DNA from: Rhizobium sp. RCAM05350
GTDB lineage: Bacteria; Pseudomonadota; Alphaproteobacteria; Rhizobiales; Rhizobiaceae
Length of the DNA: 64,000 nucleotides
Direction: 5' to 3'
Assembly: GCA_024426085.1 (NCBI GenBank)
Contig: CP087974.1
Location: 1,178,001 to 1,242,000 of the forward strand
A model generated the notes under the pieces. It was not told where the DNA came from. It ran no database searches and saw only the letters and a program-made list of their open reading frames with translations. Both the position numbers and the translations under genes were made by a program. Of the stretch, positions 32,845 through 43,302 are shown piece after piece. How positions within the stretch are numbered: the first letter of the stretch is position 1; every line of letters begins with the position of its first letter.

Positions 32845-33543
32845 TCAACCGCGGCGGCTGATGACAGGGCCTTTGGCGGAGCCGAATTCGGCGAGAACGG
32901 TTTCGCCGGCGATCGCCGTCTGGCCGAGGCTGACGCGCGGCTCGGCGCCCTCCGGCAGGAAGACATCAAGACGGGAACCGAAACGAATGAGGCCAAAACG
33001 TTCGCCGGCCTGCAGCGTATCATTGGGGGCCGACCAGCAGACGATACGGCGGGCTACGAGACCGGCGATCTGGACGACGCCGATTTCGCCATGGGTGGTT
33101 TCTGATGACCAGGCCGTTGCGCTCGTTCTCGTGGCTTGCCTTGTCCAGTTCGGCATTGACGAATTTGCCGGCACGGTAGGCGATCCGGCGGATTGTCCCC
33201 GCACGGGCGCGCGGTTCACATGGCAATTGAACACATTCATGAACACGGTGATGCGCAGCATCGGCACCGTTCCAAGCCCAAGCTCCTCCGGCGGCGTCAT
33301 CATCGCAATCGACGAGACACGGCCATCGGCCGGGCTGATGACGAGGTCATCATCGAGCGGCGTCATGCGTTCGGGATCGTGGAAGAAATAGGCGCACCAG
33401 GCAGTCAGGATGAAGCCGATCCACATCAGCGGCTCCCACAAGAAGCCGAGAACCAGCGAAACGACGAAGAAACCGGCGATGAAGGGATAACCTTCCTTAT
33501 GCACCGGAACCAGCGTGTTGCGCACTGTATTGATCAAGCTCAT
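32845..33543 (-). CDS. psd: phosphatidylserine decarboxylase proenzyme
   Basis: Decarboxylates phosphatidylserine to phosphatidylethanolamine and is pyruvoyl-dependent after self-cleavage. Seen: two N-terminal membrane segments ([20 protein letters not shown]), [25 protein letters not shown], and the cleavage-site region [16 protein letters not shown] where Gly-Ser is processed. This is the short type II form. Two compensating indels near 33190 and 33108 garble about 27 residues; the neighbouring frame reads [19 protein letters not shown], which restores the family sequence. Confidence 0.93.
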   Translation of the reverse strand: MSLINTVRNTLVPVHKEGYPFIAGFFVVSLVLGFLWEPLMWIGFILTAWCAYFFHDPERMTPLDDDLVISPADGRVSSIAMMTPPEELGLGTVPMLRITVFMNVFNCHVNRAPVRGQSAGSPTVPANSSMPNWTRQATRTSATAWSSETTHGEIGVVQIAGLVARRIVCWSAPNDTLQAGERFGLIRFGSRLDVFLPEGAEPRVSLGQTAIAGETVLAEFGSAKGPVISRRG

Positions 33544-33695
33544 GAACTCATGTCTCCAGATTTTCTTGGCCCCAGCACCTACCGCGAAACGGCGGGCCGA
33601 GCAATGCGGTGTCAGGTATTAGGCGATAGACCGTCGGCCGGGAGCATCGTGATCTTTGGTCTTGGCTATTCGCACCCCACTACACTGCCTCCCAT

Positions 33696-35582
33696 TCAGA
33701 CTGCCACAGGACCGCGCACCACCACGCCCAGATCGTCGCTCTCGCGAACCTTCTTCAAGGTCTCCTCGGCCTGTGTCGCTTCGCGCTGGCGGTTCCACAT
33801 CGAGGCATAAAGGCCGTCGCGATCGATCAGTTCCCCATGGGTGCCGCGTTCGGCGATACCACCGTCCTTCAACACAATGATTTCGTCGGCATGGATGACG
33901 GTCGACAGGCGGTGGGCAATGACCAGCGTCGTGCGGTTGCGCGACACGATATCGAGCGCTGCCTGGATTTCCTGTTCCGTGCGGGTATCGAGCGCCGAGG
34001 TCGCCTCGTCAAGGATCAGGATCGGTGGGCTTTTCAGGACCGTGCGCGCAATGGCGACGCGTTGCTTTTCACCGCCCGAAAGCTTCAGGCCGCGTTCACC
34101 GACCATCGCACCATAGCCTTCCGGCAGGCTCTTGATGAAGCCGCCGATCTGGGCGATGTCGGCTGCGGTCTCGACCTCGGCCTGCGTGGCGGAGGTGCGG
34201 CCATAGCGGATGTTATAGGCGATGGTATCGTTAAACAGCACGGTATCCTGCGGCACCATGCCGATGACGGCGCGCAGGCTTTTCTGCCTCACGTCGCGCA
34301 CATCCTGGCCATCGATGGTGATGGCGCCATCCTGGACATCGTAGAACCGGTAGAGCAGCCGCGACAGGGTCGATTTGCCGGCACCGGACGGCCCCACGAC
34401 TGCGACGGTCTTACCGGCCGGCACTTCGAAGGAGATGCCCTTGAGGATCGGGCGAGCGGGATCATAGGCAAAATGCACGTCCTTGAACGCAATGGCGCCC
34501 TTGTCGATTACCAATTCCGTCGCATCCGGGTTGTCGATGACTTCGGCCTCGACTTCGAGCAAGTCAAACATCTGCTCGATATCGGTCAGGCCCTGGCGGA
34601 TTTCGCGGTAGACGAAGCCGATGAAATTCAGCGGGATGGCAAGCTGGATGAGCATTGCGTTGATGAAGACAAAATCTCCGAGTGACTGTTCGCCGCGCTG
34701 GACGGCAAGCGCCGACATCACCATCATGATCGCCGTACCCGCGCTGAAAATCAAAGCCTGGCCAAAGTTCAGCCAGCCGAGCGAAGTCCAGACCTGGGTC
34801 GCAGAGCGCTCGTAGCGCTCCATCGACTGGTCGAAGCGTTTCGCTTCCATCTCCTCATTGCCGAAATATTTGACCGTCTCGAAATTAAGCAGCGAATCGA
34901 TCGCCTTGGTGTTGGCGTCGGTGTCGCTGTCGTTCATGGCGCGACGGATGCCAATGCGCCAGTCGCTCGCCTTGATGGTGAACCAGATATAGATGACGAC
35001 CGTCACGGCGGTGATCAGCAGATAACTGAAACCGTAGCCCCACCAAAAGATGATCGCCGTCATCAGGAACTCGATGAGGGTCGGCACGGTGTTGAGGATG
35101 GTGAAGCGGACGATCGTTTCGATGCCCTTGGTGCCACGCTCGATGATGCGCGACAGGCCACCGGTGCGCCGTTCCAAATGGAAGCGCAGCGACAGCTGGT
35201 GCATATGGACGAAGGTGCGATAGGCAAGTTGCCGTACCGCATGCTGGCCGACGCTGGCAAACAGCGCGTCGCGCAGCTGGTTGAGCCCCGCCTGCAGCAG
35301 CCGGGCCAGATTATAGGCCAGCACCAGCATAACGGCGCCGGTAAACGCGACGGGCAGAACGCCGACGAGATCGGTCTTGCCGTTCAGCGCATCGGTCGCC
35401 CATTTGAAGAAATAGGGCACGAGCAGCAGAACGACCTTGGCGATCAGCAGGATGACCGTCGCCCAGACGACGCGCATCTTCAGGTCAGCACGGTCGCTCG
35501 GCCACATATAGGGCCAGAGATTGATGATCGTCTGCAGCGGATTGCCCGCATCCGCCGATACCGTCTTCTTTTGCGCTGCCAC
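33696..35582 (-). CDS. Atm1-type ABC transporter, fused permease/ATPase
   Basis: Intact 628-residue half-transporter: six-helix permease domain (residues ~40-330), then an ATPase with Walker [21 protein letters not shown], signature LKLSGGEKQRVAIARTVL and Walker B ILILDEATSALD. The region ERRTGGLSRIIERGTKGIET is typical of the Atm1/HMT1 class, which in mitochondria and alphaproteobacteria exports glutathione-linked sulfur or metal-glutathione compounds. It should act as a homodimer in the inner membrane. The substrate is inferred from family only. Confidence 0.9.
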   Translation of the reverse strand: MAAQKKTVSADAGNPLQTIINLWPYMWPSDRADLKMRVVWATVILLIAKVVLLLVPYFFKWATDALNGKTDLVGVLPVAFTGAVMLVLAYNLARLLQAGLNQLRDALFASVGQHAVRQLAYRTFVHMHQLSLRFHLERRTGGLSRIIERGTKGIETIVRFTILNTVPTLIEFLMTAIIFWWGYGFSYLLITAVTVVIYIWFTIKASDWRIGIRRAMNDSDTDANTKAIDSLLNFETVKYFGNEEMEAKRFDQSMERYERSATQVWTSLGWLNFGQALIFSAGTAIMMVMSALAVQRGEQSLGDFVFINAMLIQLAIPLNFIGFVYREIRQGLTDIEQMFDLLEVEAEVIDNPDATELVIDKGAIAFKDVHFAYDPARPILKGISFEVPAGKTVAVVGPSGAGKSTLSRLLYRFYDVQDGAITIDGQDVRDVRQKSLRAVIGMVPQDTVLFNDTIAYNIRYGRTSATQAEVETAADIAQIGGFIKSLPEGYGAMVGERGLKLSGGEKQRVAIARTVLKSPPILILDEATSALDTRTEQEIQAALDIVSRNRTTLVIAHRLSTVIHADEIIVLKDGGIAERGTHGELIDRDGLYASMWNRQREATQAEETLKKVRESDDLGVVVRGPVAV

Positions 35583-35697
35583 GTTTTGTCCCGCCTTTTC
35601 CCCAACCGCCTATCACAGACGGCAGTCATTGCGCGCCCTGGATGTCACGACGATGAAGGACATCGATGAGGTGGCGCGCAGACGCAATATTCAATCA

Positions 35698-35727
35698 AAA
35701 GCGGCGCCTTTCTCAAGGCGCCGCTTT
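35698..35727 (-). terminator. strong hairpin terminator downstream of the LysM gene
   Basis: Perfect 13-bp stem AAAGCGGCGCCTT / AAGGCGCCGCTTT with loop TCTC. On the minus strand it continues TTTTGATT. It separates the LysM gene from the ABC transporter gene. Confidence 0.75.
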
Positions 35728-35819
35728 GTGTTTCAGATAGGTCTCATCATGGCGCGCTGCAATGGAGCGGCGCGTAAAAACCATCAGGGCAGATGCTTCA
35801 CATGCTTGCGATGCATTTC

Positions 35820-37592
35820 TCATGATCTGATTCCTGACATTGCCGTGTCCGGCACGCCAAAGATCTGACCCGGCAGGATCCGGTCCGGATTGGTGATCTG
35901 GTCCTCATTGGCAAGATATATCGTCGTGTAGCGTACGCCCGCACCGTAGACGCGGCGCGAAATCTGCCAGAGCGTATCACCGCGGCGGATGATGACCGAC
36001 GTCTTGCTCTGTTGCAGGGGGCCTGCTGAACGGTTTCCGGTTCGGCTGCCGCCTGTTCCGTCGCCGTAGCGGCAGTACCTGACTCTACGGCAGGCTTCTG
36101 CGCCGTTTCCGCAGGCTTTGCAGTATCGCCGCCCGCAGCCGGTGTCGCGCTTGCGGCCGCGGCACTGTCCTGAGCTGCCGCCGGCGTCGTGGTGCCTCCC
36201 TGCAACAGCATCGTTACCCGTGCCGTCGGTGCGCGGCATCAGCGCCGAACCGACCGCAGTCTCGATCTTGCCGAGCGAAGCCGACACGCTGGCCGCGTCC
36301 TTGGGAAGCGCCTTCAGCATGGCAAGTGCTTCCGTCGCAGCCTTGGCCGTCTTGGCAGCTGTTTCCTTGACGCTCGCGTCGAGCGTATCGGCAACCTTGA
36401 AATCGGCAAGCGACTTCAGCGCGATCTCGGTGGACGACCGTGCTGCGGCCAGTTCCTCCGCCGTCGGCACCTTGCCGCCGGCAAACAGGCCCTTCAGCAG
36501 GCCGAGTGCCTTGGTTGCCTCCAGCCGCAGGCCATCGAAGCTGCCGCCTTCAAATGGCACCACGGAACCCTGTGCGTTGCCTTGCGCAACGGCGGCCACC
36601 TGATCGCCTATCGGGCGATCGAACGGCACAGCGGCACGCAGTTCGACCTTGCTGCCGTCGGCGCCCATCATGTCGGCCCGGATCGTGTGATTGCCGACAG
36701 GCAGCTCGATTGCGCCATCGACGACGAAGCGGCCCTGCTCGTCGGTCTTGGTTTCTCCGACCAGCACGTCATCGGCATAGATGCGTACCAGCGCACCGGC
36801 CTTGGCATTGCCGGCAACGAAGATCTTCTTGCCTTCGATCTCGACCGCGGAAACGGCAACGATCGCCTTGTCGTCGGTTGCCGTAGCTGCAGCCGCATCG
36901 CCTGTTGCCGGGGTTTGCGTCGAAACGGCCGTATCGGCGGGCTTGGCGACATCAGTCGCGGGCTCAGCTTTCGCCACCTCACCCGAAGCAGCGGCCGTAG
37001 AGTCTGCCACCGGCTTGGTAATGATGCGGCTTGCCTCACCGGGCTTCGACACCATGGCGAGTAATTCGCCTGTCTTGTCTTTCGGGATCGAAACAGTCGC
37101 GACTTCTTCCGAGGACTTGGTCACGCCGTCTCCACCGACACTGCGCAACGTCAGCTGATAGTCGCCAGCCGGAAGCGGTTTGTCGAAAATCGCCGCAAAA
37201 TCGCCGGTCGCACCGACCTCCGCGGTTCCGATGACAGTCTCACCATTGACGATCTCAAGCTTGGTGTTGGGCTGTGCCCGTCCGGCGATCACCGTCGAGC
37301 CATCCGGCTCGACCCGCAGCACGTCGAAGCCGGGCACTGTCCATGCGGCCGCAGGATCGGCAGGCTTGGCCTCGGTTGCCGTGGCATTGGCCGTTTCGCT
37401 CTCCGGCGTCGGACGCGCGCCCTTGGTGTCGGCAGGTTTTACCTCAGCCAGTTTCGCTGCACCGTCGGCCGTCGCTTCCGCCGCAACCTTGTCCTTGTCG
37501 CCGTTGATATTGGGCATGACAAAGAAAATCATCAGCAGTGACGCAATTGCCAGGACGATAAGGGCTACCCAGCCGGCCTTGTTCTTCATCAT
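35820..37592 (-). CDS. LysM-domain protein with Ig-like repeats
   Basis: About 590 residues: an N-terminal membrane anchor (GWVALIVLAIASLLMIFFV), a low-complexity Ala/Thr/Lys/Pro segment, two similar beta-rich modules (FDVLRVEPDGSTVIAGRAQP with PNTKLEIVNGETVIGTAEVG; VSAVEIEGKKIFVAGNAKAG with ALVRIYADDVLVGETKTDEQ), an alpha-helical stretch, another low-complexity linker, and a C-terminal LysM domain (RRGDTLWQISRRVYGAG ending NPDRILPGQIFGVP). LysM domains bind peptidoglycan. Two compensating indels near 36215 and 36020 turn the Ala/Thr linker into a Gly/Arg/Cys-rich one in the raw frame. Start at 37592 has GGAG upstream. Confidence 0.82.
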   Translation of the reverse strand: MMKNKAGWVALIVLAIASLLMIFFVMPNINGDKDKVAAEATADGAAKLAEVKPADTKGARPTPESETANATATEAKPADPAAAWTVPGFDVLRVEPDGSTVIAGRAQPNTKLEIVNGETVIGTAEVGATGDFAAIFDKPLPAGDYQLTLRSVGGDGVTKSSEEVATVSIPKDKTGELLAMVSKPGEASRIITKPVADSTAAASGEVAKAEPATDVAKPADTAVSTQTPATGDAAAATATDDKAIVAVSAVEIEGKKIFVAGNAKAGALVRIYADDVLVGETKTDEQGRFVVDGAIELPVGNHTIRADMMGADGSKVELRAAVPFDRPIGDQVAAVAQGNAQGSVVPFEGGSFDGLRLEATKALGLLKGLFAGGKVPTAEELAAARSSTEIALKSLADFKVADTLDASVKETAAKTAKAATEALAMLKALPKDAASVSASLGKIETAVGSALMPRTDGTGNDAVAGRHHDAGGSSGQCRGRKRDTGCGRRYCKACGNGAEACRRVRYCRYGDGTGGSRTGNRSAGPLQQSKTSVIIRRGDTLWQISRRVYGAGVRYTTIYLANEDQITNPDRILPGQIFGVPDTAMSGIRS

Positions 37593-37851
37593 GCAAATCT
37601 CCAAATGGCCTGGAACCGTCTGCGCCCGACATGGGCGCCGAAGGACAGCTTCTCCAAGCCTTCATGCCCGTTGCTTTCCCGCCGGTTTTCGCTGAACGGA
37701 ATCAGCCTTCATATAACGTCAGCTCATGCTTAAAAATTGCTAGCGATTCCCGAGGTTTTCCACAAGCATCACCGCATGTTCAGATGTGTTGAAAGCCCTG
37801 TTTCCCGTCATTTTTCTTGACGCGTGCTGCCTCGCAATGTCTCTTTGGACT

Positions 37852-38473
37852 ATGAACGACAAAAATATCCCGATCCGATCCGTTTGCGTCTACTGCGGCT
37901 CACAGCCCGGCCGCGACCAATCCTTCATGGACGCCGGCCGGATTCTCGGCAAATCCATTGCCGAAAATCATCTTCGCCTCGTCTATGGCGGCGGCACCAA
38001 AGGCATCATGGGCGCCGTTGCAAGCGGCGTTCTTTCGCATGGCGGACGTGTGACCGGCATTATACCAGAATTCCTGATGGATATGGAGGCCACCCGTCAT
38101 TCGCTGGGGCAGCTCAGCGAACTGATCGTCACGCCTGATATGCATGACCGCAAGCACAAGATGTTCGAGCGTTCGGATGCCTTCGTGACGCTACCGGGCG
38201 GCATCGGCACGCTCGGAAGAAATCGTCGAGGTCATGACCTGGGCGCAGCTTGGCCGTCATCGCAAGCCGATCGTGCTCGTCAATATCAACGGTTTCTGGG
38301 ATCCGCTGATGAAGCTGATCCAGCACATGGCCGACAGTGGCTTCATCCATACCGCCCATCTTGTCCAGCCGCTGGTCATCGACGCGGCCGAAGAGGTCGT
38401 CCCGGCGCTGCTTGAGCACTGGGCAAGCCAGATCGACCGCGATGGCGACGACGGGATCATCGCCAAGCTCTGA
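37852..38473 (+). CDS. LOG family (TIGR00730) nucleotide phosphoribohydrolase
   Basis: Rossmann-fold protein of about 206 residues. Seen: IRSVCVYCGSQPGRDQSF, LVYGGGTKGIMGAVASGVL, and the LOG active-site motif PGGIGTL-EEIVEVMTWAQLG. The motif is split by one extra G in CTCGAA at 38212-38218. LOG proteins cleave cytokinin riboside or other nucleoside monophosphates to base and ribose 5-phosphate; in bacteria many are housekeeping nucleotide hydrolases. The cytokinin link is family knowledge, not shown here. Confidence 0.87.
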
Positions 38474-38496
38474 AGACTGCGAGCCAGGCCGGCCGA

Positions 38497-39436
38497 TTAC
38501 TCGGCCGGATTTGGCACAGCCGCCCGGCGGGCGCGGCTTTCCATGATCATCGATGTCGAATAGACCGCCAACGCTGCCCAGATCAGGATGAAGGCAATCA
38601 GCTTCGACGTGCCGAAGGGCTCGTGGAAGACGAAGACTGCAATGATGAAGATCATCGTCGGGGCAATGTACTGCATGATGCCGATCGTCGAGAGCCGGAG
38701 CAACTTGGCGCCATTGGCATAGATCATCAACGGGATCGTGGTGACGACGCCGCAGGCCATCAGCCATGCAACATCGACCCAGCCGGTATCGATGAAATGT
38801 CCCTGGCCCGAGACTTCCAGATAGGCGATGTAGCCGAGGGCTGGAATGCTCAGCAGCAAGACCTCGAGGAAGAAGCCCTGATTGGGACCAATGGGAAGGG
38901 TCTTGCGGAAAAAGGCATAGAGCCCCCAGGATAGCGCCAGGCCGATGGAAACCCAAGGCAAGCCGCCCGCATCGAAGGCGAGCACGACGACAGCGATGGC
39001 GGCGAGAACGATCGCCACGATCTGCGCCGGATTGAGCTTTTCCTTCAGGAGAACAGCACCGAGGAAGATCGAGAACAGCGGATTGATATAATAACCGAGC
39101 GCCGTTTCGAGCGCCCGCCCCGCCCCTGATCGCCCAGACATAGATGCCCCAGTTGATGGTGATCAGGATCGCCGTCAGCATCGCCATCTTGAGCATGCGC
39201 GGCGAGCGTAGCGCTACCTTTACGTCGTCCATGCGCCCAAGCAGGATCAGAACGGCACCGGCCAGCGGCACTGACCAGACGATCCGGTGCGCCACGACCT
39301 CGAAAGCCGGGATATGCGCGACGGCCTTCATGAAGAACGGCAGGAAGCCCCAGAGCAGATAAGCCGTCAGCGCGAAGGCGAAGCCGCGCGGGGAATCGCC
39401 GTTTTGAACCGCTGGTGTTTGTTTCGCGTCAGACAT
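38497..39436 (-). CDS. rarD: RarD-type EamA permease
   Basis: Ten-segment drug/metabolite-superfamily permease of about 312 residues. Seen: RGFAFALTAYLLWGFLPFFM, EVVAHRIVWSVPLAG, the RarD phrase ALGYYINPLFSIFLGAVLL, and TTIPLMIYANGAKLLRLSTI. RarD in E. coli was linked to chloramphenicol sensitivity; its natural substrate is unknown. A frame change in a G-rich run near 39120 (WAIR to GRALETALG) splits the gene into two halves. Confidence 0.87.
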
Positions 39437-39664
39437 GGCGTTTCATCCCGTTGCAGCTTGCCTTGTGGCAGCTCTTCGTCGTTTCTGCCCGTCCTACTCC
39501 AAAGGCCATTGATCAACCAATTCATTTCCGTGAACCTTGCTGACAGTAAATCTCACAGTGATGTCACTGCGCCTGCGAAAATACGCGATATTTTACGGGG
39601 TGCATTCCGCGGTTTGCCGGCCTAGGTTCCTTGCAGGCAATGACCGGTCAGAGATAAGGACTTT

Positions 39665-41652
39665 ATGATGTCATCCATCCTCGCGCTCCACCCGATAACC
39701 CCCGCCGCTTTTGAGCGGTGCCGCAGCCACCTCCGCCCTCGTTCTTCTGCACCCCTTCGCAGCGCGCTGCCGCCAATCAGGCGCATCTGCGCATCATGGA
39801 AACCACCGACATCCACGTCCACGTCTTCCCCTACGACTATTACGGCGACAAGCCGAACGACACGCTGGGCCTTGCCCGCACTGCCTCGATCATCGACGCC
39901 ATCCGCGCCGAGGCCGGCAATTCCTTCCTCGTCGACAATGGCGATTTCCTGCAGGGCAACCCGATGGGCGACTACATGGCCTACCAGCACGGCATGAAGG
40001 AAGGCGACGTCCACCCGGTCATCAAGGCGATGAACGTGCTCGGCTACGAGGCTGGCACACTCGGCAACCACGAGTTCAACTATGGCCTCGACTATATGTT
40101 TAAGGTTTTGGGCGGCGCCAATTTCCCTTATGTCTGCGCCAACCTGACCAAGGGGCAGCTCGCCTCCAATCCGAAGGACGACGACGTTGTTCTTCAAGCC
40201 CTACACCATCGTCGAGAAGACCATTACCGACGGTTCAGGGGCGGCAAGCGCGCTGAAGATCGGCATCATCGGCTTCTGTACCGCCGCAGATCATGCTCTG
40301 GGACATCAAGAACCTCGAAGGCAAGGCGCAGACCCGCGATATCGTCGAGGCCGCCAAGGCCTGGGTGCCAGTGATGAAAGAGCAAGGCGCCGATCTTATC
40401 ATCGCGCTTTCCCATTCCGGCATCGATGGCTCAGGCCAGAGCGACCGGATGGAGAATGCCTCGCTCTATCTCGCCGGCGTCGAGGGCATCGATGCCGTGT
40501 TTACTGGCCACCAGCATCTTGTCTTCCCCGGCCCCAAGAACTTTGACGGCATCGAGGGCGTCGATCCGGTCAAGGGCACGCTGCTCGGCAAGCCGGCCGT
40601 GATGGGCGGTTTCTGGGGCTCGCATCTCGGCCTGATCGACCTTCTGCTGGAAAAGGACGGCAACAGCTGGAAGATCGTCGATTTCACCACCGAGGCACGG
40701 CCGATCTATCACCGCGAGGACAAGAAGGTGGTTGCCGACGTGCCGGATCGCGCCGATGTCATTGCGGCTGCCAGTGCCGAGCATGAGGCGACGCTCGCCT
40801 ATGTCCGCACGCCGGTCGGCAAGACCTCGGCGCCGCTCTATTCCTATTTCGCGCTGGTGGCCGACGACCCGTCGGTGCAGATCGTCTCCAACGCCCAAAC
40901 CTGGTATATCAAGGACATGCTGAAGGATACTGAGTACAAGGACCTTCCGGTTCTTTCGGCGGCAGCTCCCTTCAAGGCGGGCGGACGCGGTGGTGCTGAT
41001 TATTATACCGACGTGCCCACCGGCGATATCGCCATCAAGAACGTCGCCGATCTCTATCTCTATCCGAACACAGTGCAAGCCGTCGTCATCACTGGCGCAC
41101 AGGTAAAGAACTGGCTGGAAATGTCGGCCGGCATGTTCAACACCCTCGCACCCGGCGCCAAGGACGTGGCGCTCCTCAACACCACATTCCCTTCCTATAA
41201 TTTCGACATCATCGACGGCGTCAGCTACCAGATCGACCTGTCACAACCGGCCAAATATGACGGCGACGGCAAGGCTGTGAACCCGGACTCAAACCGCATC
41301 CAGAACCTCGCCTTCGAGGGCAAGCCGATCGATCCGGCGCAGAAATTCGTCGTCGCCTCCAACAATTATCGCGCCGGCGGCGGTGGAAAATTCCCAGAGA
41401 TCGCCAGCGACAAGGTGGTCTTCGCCGCTCCCCGACACCAACCGCGACGTCATCGTCCGCTACATCATCGCCGAAGGCACGATCAACCCGTCCGCCGACG
41501 GCAACTGGAGTTTTGCGCCAGTCGAGGGCGCGACGGCGATTTTCGAGAGCGGACCGAAGGCACGCGGGTTGATCGCCGACGTCAAGGGCGTGAAGATCGA
41601 GGATGCGGGTGATGGCGCGGATGGGTTTGCGAAGTTCAGGCTGGTGTTGTGA
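39665..41652 (+). CDS. cpdB: periplasmic 2',3'-cyclic-nucleotide 2'-phosphodiesterase/3'-nucleotidase
   Basis: About 660 residues: damaged signal peptide (SALVLLHPFA in a second frame), a calcineurin-like metallophosphatase domain with IMETTDIHVHVFPYDYY, DNGDFLQGNP, GNHEFNYGLDYMF, LSHSGIDGSG and FTGHQHLVFPGPKNFDG, and a C-terminal 5'-nucleotidase domain (YLYPNTVQAVVITGAQVKNW; FVVASNNYRAGGGG). It should release nucleosides and phosphate from 2',3'-cyclic nucleotides in the periplasm. At least four frame changes occur (about 39720, 40190, 40280, 41428). No Pho-box search was possible. Confidence 0.87.
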
Positions 41653-41829
41653 GGTGATCGTTTAGCCACGGATTCCAAATCGCATCTCATCCGGTTATCA
41701 GGCCGCAATGACTGTATGGAGGTTTGGCGCCACGAGCGGACATTGCGTGCATGTTGGCCCGACGACGTCATATGCACCCATCGATATCCGTTCTCACAGT
41801 TGCCAATCGTGCCTGATCCGTCGCCGCCT

Positions 41830-42312
41830 CTATTCCAGCATGACGACGGCTTCGACCTCGAAGAGCATGGGGTCAATTGCAAGCTTGGGGACGGGTATCA
41901 GAGTCTGCGCCGGCAATGCCCCACCGAACATTTCCTTGACGTTCCTGGTCAACACCTCAAGCTTGGACATATCGTGATCGACCACGAAGACCGTGAGCTT
42001 GGCAACCTGATCCGGCCGTGCACCGAGCGCATCGAGGGCGGTGCGCAAATTTGCGTAGGCCTGCTTAACCTGGACAGCGAAGTCGGGCGACAAGGCTCCC
42101 GTGCTGTCCTGGCCGCCCTGTCCGGAGATATAGGCCACCCGGGCTTCGCGGGGCACGATCACCGCCGCGCTGTAGCCGTTCGGCGTCGGGTCGTAGAGGT
42201 TTTGCGGATTGACGATAGTCAGCTTGAGATCATTCGCTGTCGCCGCCGTGGGAACGCCCATGGTCATGATGATTAGCCCTCCGATAAGCAGATGCTTGAT
42301 GTCGCGTAGCAT
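41830..42312 (-). CDS. exported RidA (YjgF) family protein
   Basis: Intact 160-residue protein. It has a signal peptide (KHLLIGGLIIMTMGVPTAATA) and a RidA-type domain: VAYISGQGGQDSTGALSPDF, QAYANLRTALDALGARPDQV and FGGALPAQTLIPVPKLA. Classical RidA is cytosolic and deaminates reactive enamine intermediates; exported relatives are less understood and may act on other substrates. Start at 42312 chosen at MLRDIKHLL. It is divergent from a tetR gene across a large inverted repeat, suggesting it is the regulator's target. Confidence 0.82.
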   Translation of the reverse strand: MLRDIKHLLIGGLIIMTMGVPTAATANDLKLTIVNPQNLYDPTPNGYSAAVIVPREARVAYISGQGGQDSTGALSPDFAVQVKQAYANLRTALDALGARPDQVAKLTVFVVDHDMSKLEVLTRNVKEMFGGALPAQTLIPVPKLAIDPMLFEVEAVVMLE

Positions 42313-42391
42313 GATTTTCTCTTGGCTCTGAGGACAGCGAGCAACGTACCCTCGCAGCCTGCAGGATTGAAGTTTAACCCATCGCCCTGAG

Positions 42392-42446
42392 CGATTGACT
42401 CGTAATGACGTACGATTAAATCGCATCGTACGTCATGAGTCAATCG
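42392..42446. promoter_or_regulatory. large inverted repeat, probable TetR operator between ridA and tetR
   Basis: Inner arms ATGACGTACGAT (42405-42416) and ATCGTACGTCAT (42425-42436) flank an 8-base spacer. Outer arms CGATTGACTC (42392-42401) and GAGTCAATCG (42437-42446) extend the symmetry with a 3-base bulge on the left. Each inner arm contains the self-palindrome CGTACG, so two dimers could bind. Confidence 0.6.
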
Positions 42447-42507
42447 TCAGAATCGACATTCGTGCAATGTCGGCTTAAATCGACGTTCTAATCAGCAAGG
42501 AAGACGG

Positions 42508-43207
42508 ATGGCAGCCAAACGTAGCGGCGCGCAGAGCAAACGGTCTCAACGAACAGGTGCGTCACTCCAGTCCGTACAGGAGCCGCGCAGTGAACCAGCT
42601 CTCTCGCTGGAACGGATCGTAGCAACCGCTGTCGAACTGCTCGACGCCGAGGGGGTCGACGGATTGAAGATGCGCCGGCTCGCGGATCGCCTCGGCTCGG
42701 GCGCGATGAGCCTGTATTGGCACGTCGACAACAAAGAGGAGGTCTTCGATCTGGCGCTCGACTCGGTGCTCGAATATCGCGGACCGCCGAAAATGGTTGA
42801 GCCTCGAGACTGGCGCGCGGAAGTCGTTCATATGCTCGAAGACTGGCGAGCCAGTATGCTGCGCCATCCTTGGTCGGCATCGCTGTTACCGCGCCGGGCG
42901 CTCGGCCCGAACATCCTCAGTCGGCTGGAACTGCTGAGCAACACCTTATCCGGAGCCGGTGTGGCAGACGCAGATTTGAACGTCACGATATGGTCACTCT
43001 GGAACTATGTGATGGGCGCGACCATCACCCGGGCGAGCTTCGACCTCTCGGACGACGACAGGGCCGCCGCGCAGCAGCGCCTTACACGTCTCAGCGAACA
43101 CTACCCGACAATCGGAACGCTCTCGTCTGCTGTTGGATAACGATTGGGACGGCGCTTTCAGGAAAGGCCTCGATTTCCTGCTTGATGGCCTCGCTCCGAG
43201 ACAATGA
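42508..43207 (+). CDS. TetR family transcriptional regulator
   Basis: About 232 residues. The N-terminal HTH is clear: LERIVATAVELLDAEGVDGL then KMRRLADRLGSGAMSLYWHV. The C-terminal part resembles the tetracycline-repressor type ligand domain (TetR_C). The raw frame ends at 43140, but the shifted frame continues LLDNDWDGAFRKGLDFLLDG and stops at 43205-43207, the normal ending for this class, so one base is in excess near 43125. A 30-residue polar extension precedes the HTH. Divergent from the exported RidA gene. Confidence 0.85.
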
Positions 43208-43302
43208 ACACTCGTCATTCCCGGACGAGATCAGTGCCGTAGTACCTCGCCATTCTGCGCTAATGCCGTAGGTGATCGTGGGTGTTGCAGCGGGTCAACT
43301 CC

